Source of the DNA: Lagopus muta
Taxonomy: Eukaryota; Chordata; Aves; Galliformes; Phasianidae
Length of the DNA stretch: 64,000 bases
Direction: 5' to 3'
NCBI RefSeq assembly: GCF_023343835.1
Contig: NC_064440.1
Span: 30,945,537-31,009,536, forward strand
Position numbers and translations under genes: made by a program. Below, piece after piece: positions 21,601 to 34,590 of this stretch. A model generated the notes under the pieces. That model did not search any database, was not told the DNA's origin, and saw only the letters and a program-made list of their open reading frames with translations. Each line of letters begins with the position of its first letter. The first letter of the stretch is position 1.

Positions 21601-23708
21601 CATTTTTCTATAGTTCACTGTTGCCATCTCTGGGAGGATGACAACGGGGAGCAGGGAAAATACACTTGCATGCTTCTTGCACAGCATACCCAATTTTGCT
21701 TTGTGTTGCACATATTCTACAAAGCTTCCTTCCAGCACGCTAGGCCTATTACTAATACAAATATTTAAGTCTACTTCCATAAAACAAATTCCATCGGGAG
21801 TTTCTGTAAGGGACAGTTCCATCGCATGCTTTCTGCTGTGATTTATTCTCCCAGATTGATCAAATTTCAGATCAATTCTCTGGGCATGACAAATATTTTC
21901 TGGATTTGCAGTAACCTGGCCTTCCAAAGGTTGTTTTCTTCTATTGTCAGCAGCATTACTCATGTGCCACCACAGCCACGCTTTCTGATGCTTTTCAGAT
22001 GCTTAAGCATACGCTATGCACTGTCTGTATCACAGAAAAGGTAGAAGAAGGATGATAATGATGGTTACACTTAAAGGAAACTAAAATTCACTGAAATCAG
22101 AACAAATACATGCACTGATCTTGGTAGGACATGCACCTCACAGACCGATTAATGGATTAAGCAAGATCACAGTAGAAGTGCTTGCATGAGATGATCACTG
22201 AATTCGAGTTTCTGGAGTCCTAGCCTATTACTTAGGGCAATCCATCTCTCACACAAAGTCTGTTCATACCAGTTTGGCTTCCCAATTCGTATGATTTAAG
22301 AAATGATTGCCTGGACAAAACAGGAAACTGCTCAGGATCAGTCTAATTATAAGAAAACAGTACTAAGGTACATAGAAATACTGATGCCAAAGAATAAGAC
22401 GATCCAAATAAGCTAGTACTGCTAATGTGGGCAGCACTGCAAGAAAAAAAGCCTTTGGATTGCTACTGGTTAAGGAAAAAGATGCACTGCTTTGCAGTGT
22501 TACTCCCAACCCAAGGGACAGTAAGAATAAAGAAGTAAATCAGTCAACACTAAAATGCATCAACAATACCAGAAAGGTTAGAGGTGCACCAATTTTTTGT
22601 CTTAGAAAGACACTATAGGTGGAAGTGACCCTTGTTTTTAACAGCAATACAAGGGACTTCCTAAAGAAGTGGCATTATGCCTCGGTACCAAGTTCAGCCT
22701 AAACAGCTGTGTCCCATCCACAAGTCTTTAAAATTGCTGGGAACAGGAAATGCTAGTGATACAATACCAAAGACCACAGAGAGAGATTTCAAGATAGTCC
22801 ACAATTTCCTAGTTCCCCTCCTGGTCAATCAACGATAGAGCACAGCAAACAAACTAGCAAAAAGAAAAGTGCTTTTCCAACTCACTTTCAAAATAGTACT
22901 GCACAGATGAGTGCTCCCAGCCCTGCTAGTTTTCTACCACCAATCAATACGCCGTAATTCTGTCAACATTTGCAACATTGTCATTTTAAATTACACAACA
23001 GCCACAGAGAAAGTACCTGATGTGTCCAAATGATGAACCACCAACTCCTGCCAAAAAAAATACTGCAGCAACACTTATTTTCTGCTGGGTAAACCACTTC
23101 ATTTCTGCACTACAGAGAGTTCTTTTGGAGCTGAAAAATAGCATGTTACTGGCACAGAAATATTTGCAATCCCCAAATCCTTTCCTTCCCCTCCCCTTGC
23201 GATTCTCTCCCCTGTCCATCCCTGTTTAAAAATGAAATGGGAGTAGAAACAGTTGGAACTTCTCATCTCTCTTTTTTCCAGCACTCCCTCATCATTCGAG
23301 ATCATTTCACACGCACCTCCAAGAATTGTGTAGTGCATCACCTACAGAAACAGAAATTATGCAAACTGCAGAAACAGGCAGGTGCTCATCTCATCATCCT
23401 GCTGAACACTGAAGAGATGCCTGGAATGACAGCAGCCCATCAGCTCTTGGGAAAAACAAACACATCCCAAAACCACATCATTGCAAGTGGACTTTGCACC
23501 AGAGAAGCTTTAACAGGACAAGTCGGTAATGGCAGTGGGACACATGCTCAAAAAGTAAGCAAAGAGTAGGATTTTATCCCCAGGGCATAAGACCCTAGAA
23601 GCATAACGTGTCCAGATTAAAAAGATACATATATATTATTAATAAGTAAATAAGAAACATCTAAACGTACCCCTACATGCATGCAAATTCCAATGCTTGA
23701 AAATCTCT
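18671..23708. other. unique sequence, no gene recognised
   Basis: About 5 kb with scattered open frames, the longest 183 codons (+, 20531-21082) and 158 codons (-, 21487-21963). Neither shows a recognisable domain, a signal peptide in a sensible place, or splice context. Nothing else stands out. Confidence 0.55.
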
Positions 23709-24125
23709 TGGAGTGCATCCAGAGAAGGCCACAAAAATGATCCAAAGGATGGAACATTTCCCTTAGGAGGACAGGCTGAGAGACCTAAGGCTGTTCAGCC
23801 TGGAGAAGAGAAGGCTGCAAGGCAAACTGACAGTGGCCTGTCAGTTTCTAAAGGGGAGCTACAGGAAAGGAGGGGACAGGCTCTTTAGCAGCGTGGTGAC
23901 AGGATAAAGGGAAATGGTTTCAAATTTAGAGAGGGGAGATTTAGGTCAGTCATAAGAAAGAAGTCTTTTCCAGTGAGGGTGCTGAGGCTCTGGCACAGGT
24001 TGTTCAGTGATGTGGTGGATGCCCCGTACCCTGATACAGCTGAGCACTTCCCTGTTTGCTGCAGGGGAGCGAGACGAGACGGCCTTTGAGCATCCCTCCC
24101 AATTCAAAAGATTCTATGATTCTAC
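23709..24125 (+). mobile_element. CR1 LINE 3'-end fragment (plus strand), with tail
   Basis: The longest simple CR1 piece in the window. It begins in the sequence GAGTGCATCCAGAGAAGGCC, passes the hallmark CTGTTCAGCCTGGAGAAGAG, and continues through GGGGAAATGGTTTCAAA-like and AGTGAGGGTGCTGAGGC. It ends at GATTCTATGATTCTAC, the CR1 octamer tail. It is 5'-truncated as usual and carries indels and stops, so it is inactive. A gap in the sequence before the tail fits an internal deletion. Confidence 0.93.
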
Positions 24126-27100
24126 AGGCACTGCTACAGGGTACTGCTTCATCCAGGAGGCTTCCTTGCCTGAACATACAGCATTACCCTGAGTTATTTC
24201 AGTTGCCTCATATACCCTGGTAAAATGCTTCTGTTTGCTCACCCTACGTTTATTTATCACCTTTCACCACACAACTCGACATCTTTCACACACCACATGT
24301 GAGTTAATGCCAAATGTCTTTGCAGCCAGCATCACTGCAGGTGAGCCTAAAATCTGGTAGTTACACTCACCAGAAGGCAGCATGCCCTCATTCTGCACTA
24401 GGATTCCTCACTCGGCACCAGTGCCTGAAAAAACATAGCTGCCCTCATAGCTCATTATTTCTACACCATGGTATTGCTCCTGATGCCCCTAATGTCAAAG
24501 ATCAACTTCATTGCAGTAACGCTGCCATAAGCTCTGATCTTCCTTGGGAAAAGGCAGTTCAGATATTTGGGTAAGTATATTTCAGATAGAGGAACAGAAG
24601 TGAAAAGCACCTTTGAACATAAGAAAAGCACCTGATGAAAAGAAATACACTTCCACATGAAGCTGACTACCTGCATGTTGAAGAAAGTTGACATTTTTGG
24701 GGTTATTTTCTTTTCTTGTTGCTGTGCAAAGCAATTATTACTCTTCTGTGACACTGCTATCTTAGCGGTAAATTTTGTAATGGGCCCTTTCAGTTTGGAC
24801 TGTTGAAAGCAACAAACGATCATTGCATAAATTGATCTCTCTCTTTAAGAATCAAACGTAGGTAAGTATATATGAGGTATAAATTATCTGTTCAGAGAAG
24901 TCTGAAATTCTATCAATGTCAAACAAACTTCTCATGTGAAATCTCATGTGGCAAAGTGACATCTGAGATTTTAGGCATTATACAAACTATACAGTATGTT
25001 TCTAAGAAAGATTTAAGAAAATCTACAATTTGAAAGCATCTGTACAAAGTCAAGATAGCTCACCGTAGCTGCTGCCTCTCTCCTAAAACTAGCCTTATGC
25101 TTTCTTTCCCCTTCTTTCTTATTCTGAGAAAAAGAACATCCCGCAGGTTAAGGAAAGATGAACATTGCATTTCACCACTCACCAGCCTAACAAGGTGCCA
25201 GGCTATACGGGAAGTCCTCGCCTCTTTCACGTGTCTTCCTCTGAAGCTGGCGGTCCATCACTTCAGCTCACTACGCAGGAGCCCCTCCTCTTTTGCAATG
25301 GAGAAAACTACTTGAAGAAGTTACAGCAGTGGAAAGCAGCTCAGCAAACTGGGCCGTGATGAGTTGCCTGCCATCGTGTCTAAAATGATCACAAACACTA
25401 AGATTAGAGTGGTCATGAATCATGTTACAAGATTTTCTAAAAAGAAAAAAATAATGAAAACAACAACAGCCTCACATCTGTGCAGGACATTCCTGAATAA
25501 ATCCAAGCGGATCCTTGAGCACTCGAGCACTAACAGGTGCTCCTCTGTTTTGCTTTTACATCGTGGAAGGGAAGCAATGTTGTGCGGTTGCTTTTAATGG
25601 AAAGCTATTAAGAGTTTTGTACCTGTCAAGGTTTTAATTAATTCAGACCCAGAACCGAAGCTGGTTAATAAAGGCCTTGATTTACTGCGCCCTTTGGAAC
25701 GTGTTGCATTCAGTCATTGTAGATACCATTAAGAACCATGGAGATAACATGAAAGCAAGCTATTCAGCAAGGCTGCCCTTTGATTTCCAGTTGCCATGAG
25801 GTCTGCAAAGAGTTGGTCAAGAACAGCACCTCTTATTTCCTAACAGAAGTTAGGATTTTATGCAACTAATTCATTTTTTGACAACCAAGGCATATTACAA
25901 TAAAGGTAATTCCTTTATACCTATTTTATTACATAGAGCTTGACATACGAAAAATGCCAGTCATCAATTTTGGTAAAGGTAATGTTTTTTGCCTCCACAT
26001 CAACATTTCAACTCACTGGCATTTCTGACCTCTCTACTTGCATGGTGAATGCTGTAATGCTCCCAGTGGATGTTAACAATTGCTTTGTGAATATGTAGAG
26101 ATAGGCACTCCATCCAACTATTACTACTGGCAGAAAAAAAAGTCAATGTATGTTAATCTGTACCATTTTTTTTTTTTTTACAAGAGGCTCTTAAGTACAT
26201 ATAAAGCACACACAAAAAAAGAATTGGTTTTGGACATACCAACAAACATATATTATTCCTTAAGAGGCTTAAGCTTTTTAAAAATCAAATAACATTATGG
26301 CTTTTTGTGACAGCAGAAAGATGATAATTTCAGTACTTCATGAGAAATATCTTCAAGCAGTGATTTTCCTCTTGAAAGCAGTTTTTCTATATTACCTACA
26401 GGAACAATTCTTAATCCAACACAAATAACATTTTTCTGATAGACATACTAACACTTAATAGGGAATCATGGAATAAAATAATCTGAACACCAGGTGTGAA
26501 TATTTCTAAATTAAGAACAAACACCTTTAAAACCTGAAGGTTTATTGATATAGTGCTATTGCTTAATTTTGTCTCTATAATCAGGGGATAAAATATGTAA
26601 AAGAACTGCCGTATGTAATTTTGCTTGGATGGAAAACTTCAGTTAAATCTTTGCCTCTTTACTGGAAGGACTGTTGGAAGTAACAAAGCTACTGATCAAG
26701 CCACATAATACACAAAATGGAAGCAGCTAGTACATTTCTTTGTATCAATACTATATTATTTCAAGAACATAAAGGTACCCCTAGAAAGGCATTCAGGAAA
26801 ACTGTTAATTTTGGTGAAGATTAATGCTATGATACTAAGAAGGTATGATGTAAAAAATAATTGATGGTAATTTTAAGTGAAATCAAAGTGTAATGGCTTC
26901 ATGGATATTTATCATGGTGCTGTTATTAACTTTTCTTACACGAAGCTCACACAAGATTTAAATAAATGTGACTACTGCTTTGGCCCAACTCTATATTATG
27001 AAACAATTATGGAGGTAGAAGCCTACGAATTCATCATACTTGTGATTTTGAAAGAAGTTCTGATGGGATTTAATTTCATCTTTCAAGAGTCTTTTGCAAT

Positions 27101-30100
27101 AGTCAAATAAGAGACAAATGTCATGCGACATCAGAGAAAAATAAGAACAAAGAGTCCATAATTTTTCCAAAGCAGGCAGTCTAATAGATAAGACTGGTTA
27201 CCAACTCATGTTTTCTATCAGTTTGGAGCCTCTGGGGACATGAAATAGCACCTCATTCAGAAGTAACGCATAGTTCTGAACTCATTATTTTTCTCCTTCA
27301 CTAGTGATTTTACTTAAACTCTACAGACTTCAATCAGATTTAACTTCCCTCCCTCAAACTGAAGGCATAAATAGGGCTTTCCTATAAAAAGTTTCCATAT
27401 ACGTATACAGATGTCAACCCAGTGACAGGCCTATCTGTGACTTTCTGAAATTGGAACGCACAACCAAACTTTATCTCCACATTTTCCTGTTTTCTAAATT
27501 AAGTTGTTTGTTTTGCTTTCACGTCTACCTGTATTCCTATGCAGACTTCTGCACAGATCAACTCTTCGTGCAAAAGTCTAACTTGGGAAAGCCTCTCCAT
27601 TGAGGTTTAGATAATTCTCTGATAACAAAGATCTTTTTTGCATTCAAATACAAATGTCAATTCACAAGAAGTGACTGTAATGAGGAGCAAGAAACAAGAA
27701 ATTCAGTTGCAACACCCTCTAGGGTTTTTTAAATCATATTGAACACAGTATTGAATTACAGTTAATAAAAAACAGAACAGCATCTTAACTTCCACTGATC
27801 ATTTTCACATTGTAAAGGCCTTCCAGACCAATAAGCATATCAAAGGGTGATACGAACAAGTGAGCTAACCCTCTAGTGCACTTAGTTTCCCTATTTCTCA
27901 TTCATCTTCTTATAAGGTATAATTTCCAGAATTTAGGTATAAGATGACAGGAGATACAAAATTTGTGTTTGGACTCCCTTTTATTTTCAGAAGATTAGAT
28001 ATTTGAGGCTAGTATCTCATTCCAATTTCTCCATAAATCAAAGTATATTATGCCTTTCTCTAAAAAATCAGAGGCCCCTCTGTCAACTCCTTTTTGTCAG
28101 TGATGAACTATTCACATAATAGCAATCAAATTCCTTCTAGGCTGTCTTTTTGAAAAGTTAAACGAATTGAGTTACTCACGTTTACTGGGATATAAATAAA
28201 CTCGATTTTCCTTAGCTTTGAAATCATCAATGCAGGTCTTTTTTCTTCTTCAATGTTTTAATTTTCGTTCCTTGACAAAATACTGGCCTCATCAGGGCAG
28301 TATCAGAATATGAAGAAATACACTGATTTCAGATTTTGCCTCTTACACAGCAGAAGGGATGAATACCGCAATAGGTCTGAAAGGAAAATTCCAGAGGTCA
28401 TAAATATTGAGCAGCATTAAAACAGCACAGAAGAGTGCACAGTATTTCATATTTAAACTCCACCTGAATTCATTCAATTTTCAGCATCTTTACTTACCTT
28501 CCTCACTTACTGCTTCCACCTTAGTCTGCATATCAGAGATCTGCATTCTGTACTTGCTCTGCCGTACCAGAAGGAAGGAAAAAAAAAATAAAAATGATGA
28601 GCACAGTGAAATTTAACTTTCAAATTCTAATTCGAGTCAGGTCTGCCAACTACTCCATTAACATTTCCAAACCTGACAAGGTACTCCTCCTTTTACAGAG
28701 CTCTAGGATTGATTTAAAGCTCTGCAGCTTCAGTTAGTATTCACAGTTCACTCAGATTCATTCTGAAGGTACAACTGGTGTACTAGATTTAGTATCTACA
28801 GATATAAACACAGTGCAAATGATTTTCATTGTTGGCATAACCACTGCACCACTGCCATTTGTAATGGCACTGCCTACTCAGATTTTATGAAGGAGAATAA
28901 TGGATTCTTGCTCATGACACAGTGGACTTGCCTTTAAAGTGTTAATATGTCTGTACAAACAAAAGCGTAATGGGAATGTTCATCGTTTTTGTGTTCAGAA
29001 TGACTACGGAACCAGAAGGCTATGGATCATAAAAAGCTACTAGGAGGAGTTTGAAAAAGACCCACTAGTCCCCTACGGTCTAGAGCCATTTAGACTTACT
29101 TGGGTTGGGCACTAACCACAGCAGGGTCAGTGGAGCAGCACAAGACATTCTTCCCATTCCCTTCTTAAACTGAGATGCTATAATTGTCACAAGGTGTTTA
29201 CCAGCCATTAACTTGAAAGTGGCTCTAATTTCTCAGCGTGCAATTAGGGACGGTGACTAAAGCTGATCAGACATCATCCTGTCAGCTGTCTCAGATTAGG
29301 GATGCAAGGCACCTCTCCCTTTCTCCCAGTCATGACAATTCATTAGTTCTGCTGCTGGAGAGCAGCTGTACCATTCAAGATGTAATTTATTCAGATTCCC
29401 TCAAAATTATTGCTGAAACATGGGAAGATGAGTGATTTGATGAAGCTCCGCATTTACTGTCAGATAAAATTAAAGGTTGGATGTGTGGCCAGAAATGATA
29501 GGAGAGTATGTTTTGTCAGAATTATTGCCCTTTTTAAGGCAAAAGATCAAGTCAGACAACGCAAAGGACAAAACGCTTCAACGTGTCCGTCACATCTCAA
29601 ACTGTTATCCATAAAACACTCACAAAATTATCTGTTTCATAAAACAAACAAAACAAAACTCATACCTGTTCCAAGGATCAGAAAACACAAGATGTTCTGC
29701 ATGATTAGCAAGTTGGAAGGTGGACGGGAATGAGTGAAATTCATACTGACTTGAATGCCACGCCAAAACAGATGAGTCAAGAACTTAGGTATTTAAATTG
29801 CGCTCTGAGAAAGAACATAACTTCTATCTTCTTAGCAGCAACGAAACAAATCTACATTGCTCAGAAAACTCACAGCTCTAACTTATGGGTGTTTTCTTTT
29901 CCTTTCTTTCTTGAAACTTCAGTAGCAACACTAGGAGGAACACCGCAATGTGAATTCAGAGTCAGAAAGCAGATCGCAGGCTTCTCCAAACCAGCTCACC
30001 TTCCTGGATGTTCAGTTTCTAATTAACAATTACAGTTCTACCTCTGAGAGCAGCAATGATTGGATGTACCAGGAAGGTGCACAGGAACAGGGTAAGGATC

Positions 30101-32171
30101 TAGTCATACTGCCAGGTAAACCCTTCAGCTTACACGAGCCTGCAGCTAGGGAACTTCCTGAGCTTCAGGTGGTGATTTTGCTCCTAATGGCTCTCTATTA
30201 TTTTTAATTCTGGTACTTCGACCGTTAGCTACAGTATTTTTTGTTATGAAATGCACACGCTCCATTGAAAGCTGCCTCCTTGCATCCACTCTGAACTCTG
30301 GAAACACTGAGTGTGGCCAGCTTTGTCCTCGACAGAGATAGCGTCACACATCACAAACACAAAGTTGGACAAGGCAGATTAATGCAGAGTGACTTCTCAA
30401 ATGCACATTTCCCATGAAAAGTCAAAAGCAGCTTAAATTTATCAGTTGCTATCTCAGCGAGTATTTAACTGTAGCAAACTCCTTATTTAGGTATCATTTC
30501 AAATGATTTCTTACTTATGTCTGAAACAGGAAATTATTCCAGAATATTTCTTCTATATCTTTCATAGTACATACATTCAAACTTGCTTCAGATCCCTGCC
30601 TTTAACTAACTCATGGATGCTCAGTTGCTTAACGTGGCAATTTTTCCCATAGATTTGACTCAGACTTTGCCAGGTTTCAGCATCTGAATATCAGATGCCA
30701 TCAGTGTACGCATCAAGCACACCAATATAGCTTCCCAGCCACGTAATGTCATCAGTGCTGACAACCTCGTCATGGTCTTAAATCCAATATCCTGTGGCCT
30801 CGCTGACTTCTGCATTTTAATTTGCTATCCCAGTGCACAGTAATTTCTGGTTATCTTTGTCATAGTCTTAAGCACATCTCAAGATGAAATGCTGGCAGGC
30901 TGTCATGTTTGCTAAGAACAGGTGCTCTGACTTCCTTTGTGGGTTTTTCTCCTATCTGCGCTTTAAAATTGGGTACTCTATGCGTGAAAGTAATCCCCGG
31001 TCATCCGTAATATGTAGATCTTTTTATCCCCATTTTTATACATACATGCACAGGCATAACTTTTAATCAGGAAAAGCTGAGATGAAATACCAATAAAGCA
31101 GGACTTGTTCAACATGACACTTCATTTACAGATACAGCTGAGAAGGCGAACGCCTGAGCCAGCAGCCTGTCCATTACACCATCAGCTACCTAGAAACAAA
31201 ATGCCACGTATGGCTCCTCACCGCTCCCAAGAAACCTGCGCTGCCATTTCATCTATATGCATGCTATCTCCCTTTACAGTAATATTAATAAAAATGCAAA
31301 ACTCAGTTTTAAAGAAGAAATCCTGCGTGATACCTTTCAGGGCACATGTGTGTGCCTACGATCTCTTCTGATATGCAACTTACATGAAGTAAGCTTCGCT
31401 CCCTGGGACTCTCCTTCTTGAAAGCTCCAAACTTATGAGCAAACAAGTGGGGGCAGTGAAGTGAGAGAAAAAGAAAAAGGGAGAGAAGGGAGAAAGCGCA
31501 AGCTGATAACACAGGTGTATTTGTTTGCAGGCATCAGCACCAGAACAATTATTCAACAACAGACTTAGGAACAGATCCTAAGCGTTCTGGGTCCATTTTA
31601 TTCACAAAGCTTTCTATTCACACCGTTCATTTCTTGCTGTTAACGTGGAACAACAGAATACACTTTCCGCAGGAAAAAATGAAAAAATATATGTAATGTA
31701 CAACACAAAGAAATGAAGATCAATTTTTTAATGCCTCTATTTAAATAGGGTGGTATCCTTCCATTTTATCTAAGGTGCATATTTAAATGATATAAAACAC
31801 TTCTGAACTGCCTAGCGCACAGCAATATTCATAGGAGGAGCTTTCATTCAACAAACAGATTAGAAGGAAAACAAAACTTACGCCGATTGCTACGGGACAA
31901 AATTAAAATACAGAAAAAGTAAAATTATGTGTGTGAATGAAAAAACTACTTTCTTCCCGTGACTGTAAATAGACAGATTCCAGTCGTTACAGCTCTGTAT
32001 TACGTTCATGAGAAAGATTTGTTTGTAAGTGCAGTGATCAAGAGTATTTTCTACACAAACCAGCAACATGGCATGCTGCATGTCCTGGATGACCTGCAGG
32101 AAAAACACTAAGACTGCACTGAGTTAACCCAGACAACAGAGCTTCTCCCTGGTTTTGCAGGTGCATTGCAC
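24126..32171. other. ~8 kb unique AT-rich DNA, nothing recognised
   Basis: No CR1 tail or coding similarity found. A T-run sits at 26167-26179 and a purine-rich patch at 31458-31497 (GAGAGAAAAAGAAAAAGGGA...). Open frames are 120 codons or fewer. Confidence 0.55.
26167..26179. repeat. poly-T run
   Basis: Uninterrupted T tract of about 13 bases. Confidence 0.85.
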
Positions 32172-32400
32172 ACAGAACCACAGAATCACCAAGACTGGAA
32201 AAGACATCCAAGAACAGGTAATCCAACCGCCCACCTACCACCACCACTTCCCCACTAAACCATGTTCCTCAGTGACACACCTAAATGTTCCTTGAACACC
32301 TCCAGGGACAGGGACTTCACCACCTCCCCGGGCAGCCCACTGCAGTGACTGACCACTCTTTCAAAGAAGGTACTTTCCTAATATCCAGCCCATCCCATCA
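32172..32400 (-). mobile_element. CR1 LINE 3'-end fragment (minus strand)
   Basis: Reads on the + strand as the reverse of the CR1 3' region: ACCACAGAATCACCAAGACT, GGAAAAGACATCCAAG, then TTGAACACCTCCAGGGACAG, GGACTTCACCACCTCCCCGG, GCAGCCCACTGCAGTG, and ends in CTAATATCCAGCCC. Truncated and inactive. Confidence 0.9.
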
Positions 32401-34251
32401 ACGTAAAGAGGGACTTCCAAGTAAGCCAACAAAACATTGTTATTCATACACACCACCTGCATCACCTATGAAGCCTTAGCATTTCAGAGGTGCTGGGTGT
32501 TTTCAGTCTGTATTTGAGGACGCTGTCCAAATGGCAGTGAGAAAGTCCATCCTGCTCAAACATTATTCATTAGCACAGCAGAGTAAGAAGGCTTCCCTGC
32601 CTTCCTCAAATGCTATTTCGATCATGATTTTGTAGGTTCTTATCTAAATATTTCCCTAAACACTGCTCAGCTGCTTGGCACACGCTAGTATCATAAGGCA
32701 ACTTGACATCTCTTACATTTTTCATGAGTAGTTTCAAATATCACCAGCTAGAGCCAGGTAAGTGTTGTTATAGAAAATCACTGAAGAATAAATTGTTTAC
32801 AGCAACAATGGGTTTTTTGAGCTTTTCTCTCTGAGAAGATGTATGGCCTGTGAACACCAGGTATTTTAGCACACAGTTGTTTTTTTTTCCCACTCAAGTG
32901 CATTCTTTCCGGAGCTCTGAAACGTCAGACAACTGGCAGGCACACTTTACATTTGCCTCATTTCTTGCTACTAAAATTGTCTTTGCTAACCAAAGAGAAA
33001 CTCAAAGCCAATTTTTCTGCTACAAGTATGTGTCATCTCTTCGGACTTCATTGTGTCTGGAAAATCCAGGGTCAGGAGCGACTGACAGCCAGGCTGCTTC
33101 ACCACAAAAATCTCACCACTTCTTTGCAATGCTTATCTCGCTGAGCAGAAAAACAAGTCCTGTGTGTTTGTGCGTGTGCATCAAGTGTTAAGGAGCTCTA
33201 CATACTCACAGAACTAGGGAGAACAACAGTGATTCTAAGAAAAAGCCATTAACCCTGGGAAGCCATAAGACAATACTGTAATGAAAATTACTCTTCCATA
33301 TTGTTGGTATTGTCCACTACCAGGTTTTCTACTACACAATTAATAAGGCAAAAGCATATCACAAAGCAATTCTGCAATTTTTGTATGTAGAGAATATAGG
33401 GAACAATTACCATAGTTAATTTGCATGGGACATGATCAAAACAGTCAAGCACATCTTCAGCAGTCAGTCAGACTAACACTAACAACATCTGGCATTTGCC
33501 ATCAGAAACCTTGAAGAAAGAATTGGAAATACAAAAAAAAAAAGTCAATTCTATTGGAAAACTATAAAACCAGAAATCTACTGCAATTGGAAATCCTTGC
33601 ATCAAGACACCCACTTCCCAGTTCCACAGGACAACATTCAGCAACTCTGAGATACCACCTGTATCACACTTCGGAGGGCTTTTCCCTCCAAGCAGGTAGT
33701 CACCATTTACCTCTATTATTTACCTCTTTCAGCAGAACTCTCACTAGAAATTTTATTCTGAGCCATGCCGAGGTGCTTTTAAAGTCAGTGAGTTACAAAA
33801 ATTACTATTTCTAAAGCTTCTTTCAAGTAAGAATCATTAAGAAATTCAATGCACAATCTCATTTAAAAAATAATAATAATAATCTAAATGAGGATTGACT
33901 GACTTACTTTCCAAGCAAGTCATTGGGTCTCATAGATGCAGATGTGGCTTTTGTTCCTGCAGTAAGCTCGCTGAACAATTACGTGGAAATCGCTTCTGTT
34001 CACTGTGCTTTGGTTCTCTATTCATTAAACTGAGATAACAGTTCCTTTCTCTGACCTTTTGTAAATTTTCTCTAAAGCCCACTGTAAATTCTACTGTGCA
34101 TGTCCCATCTCTTGTTATGTGTAAATTCAGTTATCTGTTAAAGTAAGACCTTGATTTCAGCTAGGACCTCAAACAACAGCTACAGAATAAGAGAGTAAGT
34201 AACAACTAACCCGAAGTTATTTCAGCTAGATTTTAAAAAAGTATGCTTTGC

Positions 34252-34266
34252 TTTTTTTTTTTTTTT
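34252..34266. repeat. poly-T run
   Basis: About 15 consecutive T. Confidence 0.85.
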
Positions 34267-34557
34267 AACCCTTCAAAACATAATGCTTAACCATCAACAG
34301 TGTAACACAGATAGTCTACTTCCCTGCTTTGCAGTGGCAACGTTAAATGTGTAACATCCTGCATTCAGAAAGGGATTTCCTTCCAGCAACCAAAGTAGCA
34401 TTTATTCATTCATGCATCCTTACAAAACCCTTAAAATTCTATAGACTATGTAAGTTATTTAAGACAATCTTGAAGAAAAAGGCTTTTGGTCTATGAATAG
34501 CACCAAGCCTCTAAAAGTCTGTAGAGAATGAATATTGGGTATATTACCTGTTAAGTC

Positions 34558-34590
34558 AGAACTGATACAGAACTGATACAGAACTGATAC
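34558..34590. repeat. AGAACTGATAC x3 tandem repeat
   Basis: Three perfect 11-bp copies, head to tail. Confidence 0.9.

Noticed and set aside
21487-21963. 158-codon minus-strand open frame
   Set aside because: No family recognised, no splice or promoter context, and a length compatible with chance.
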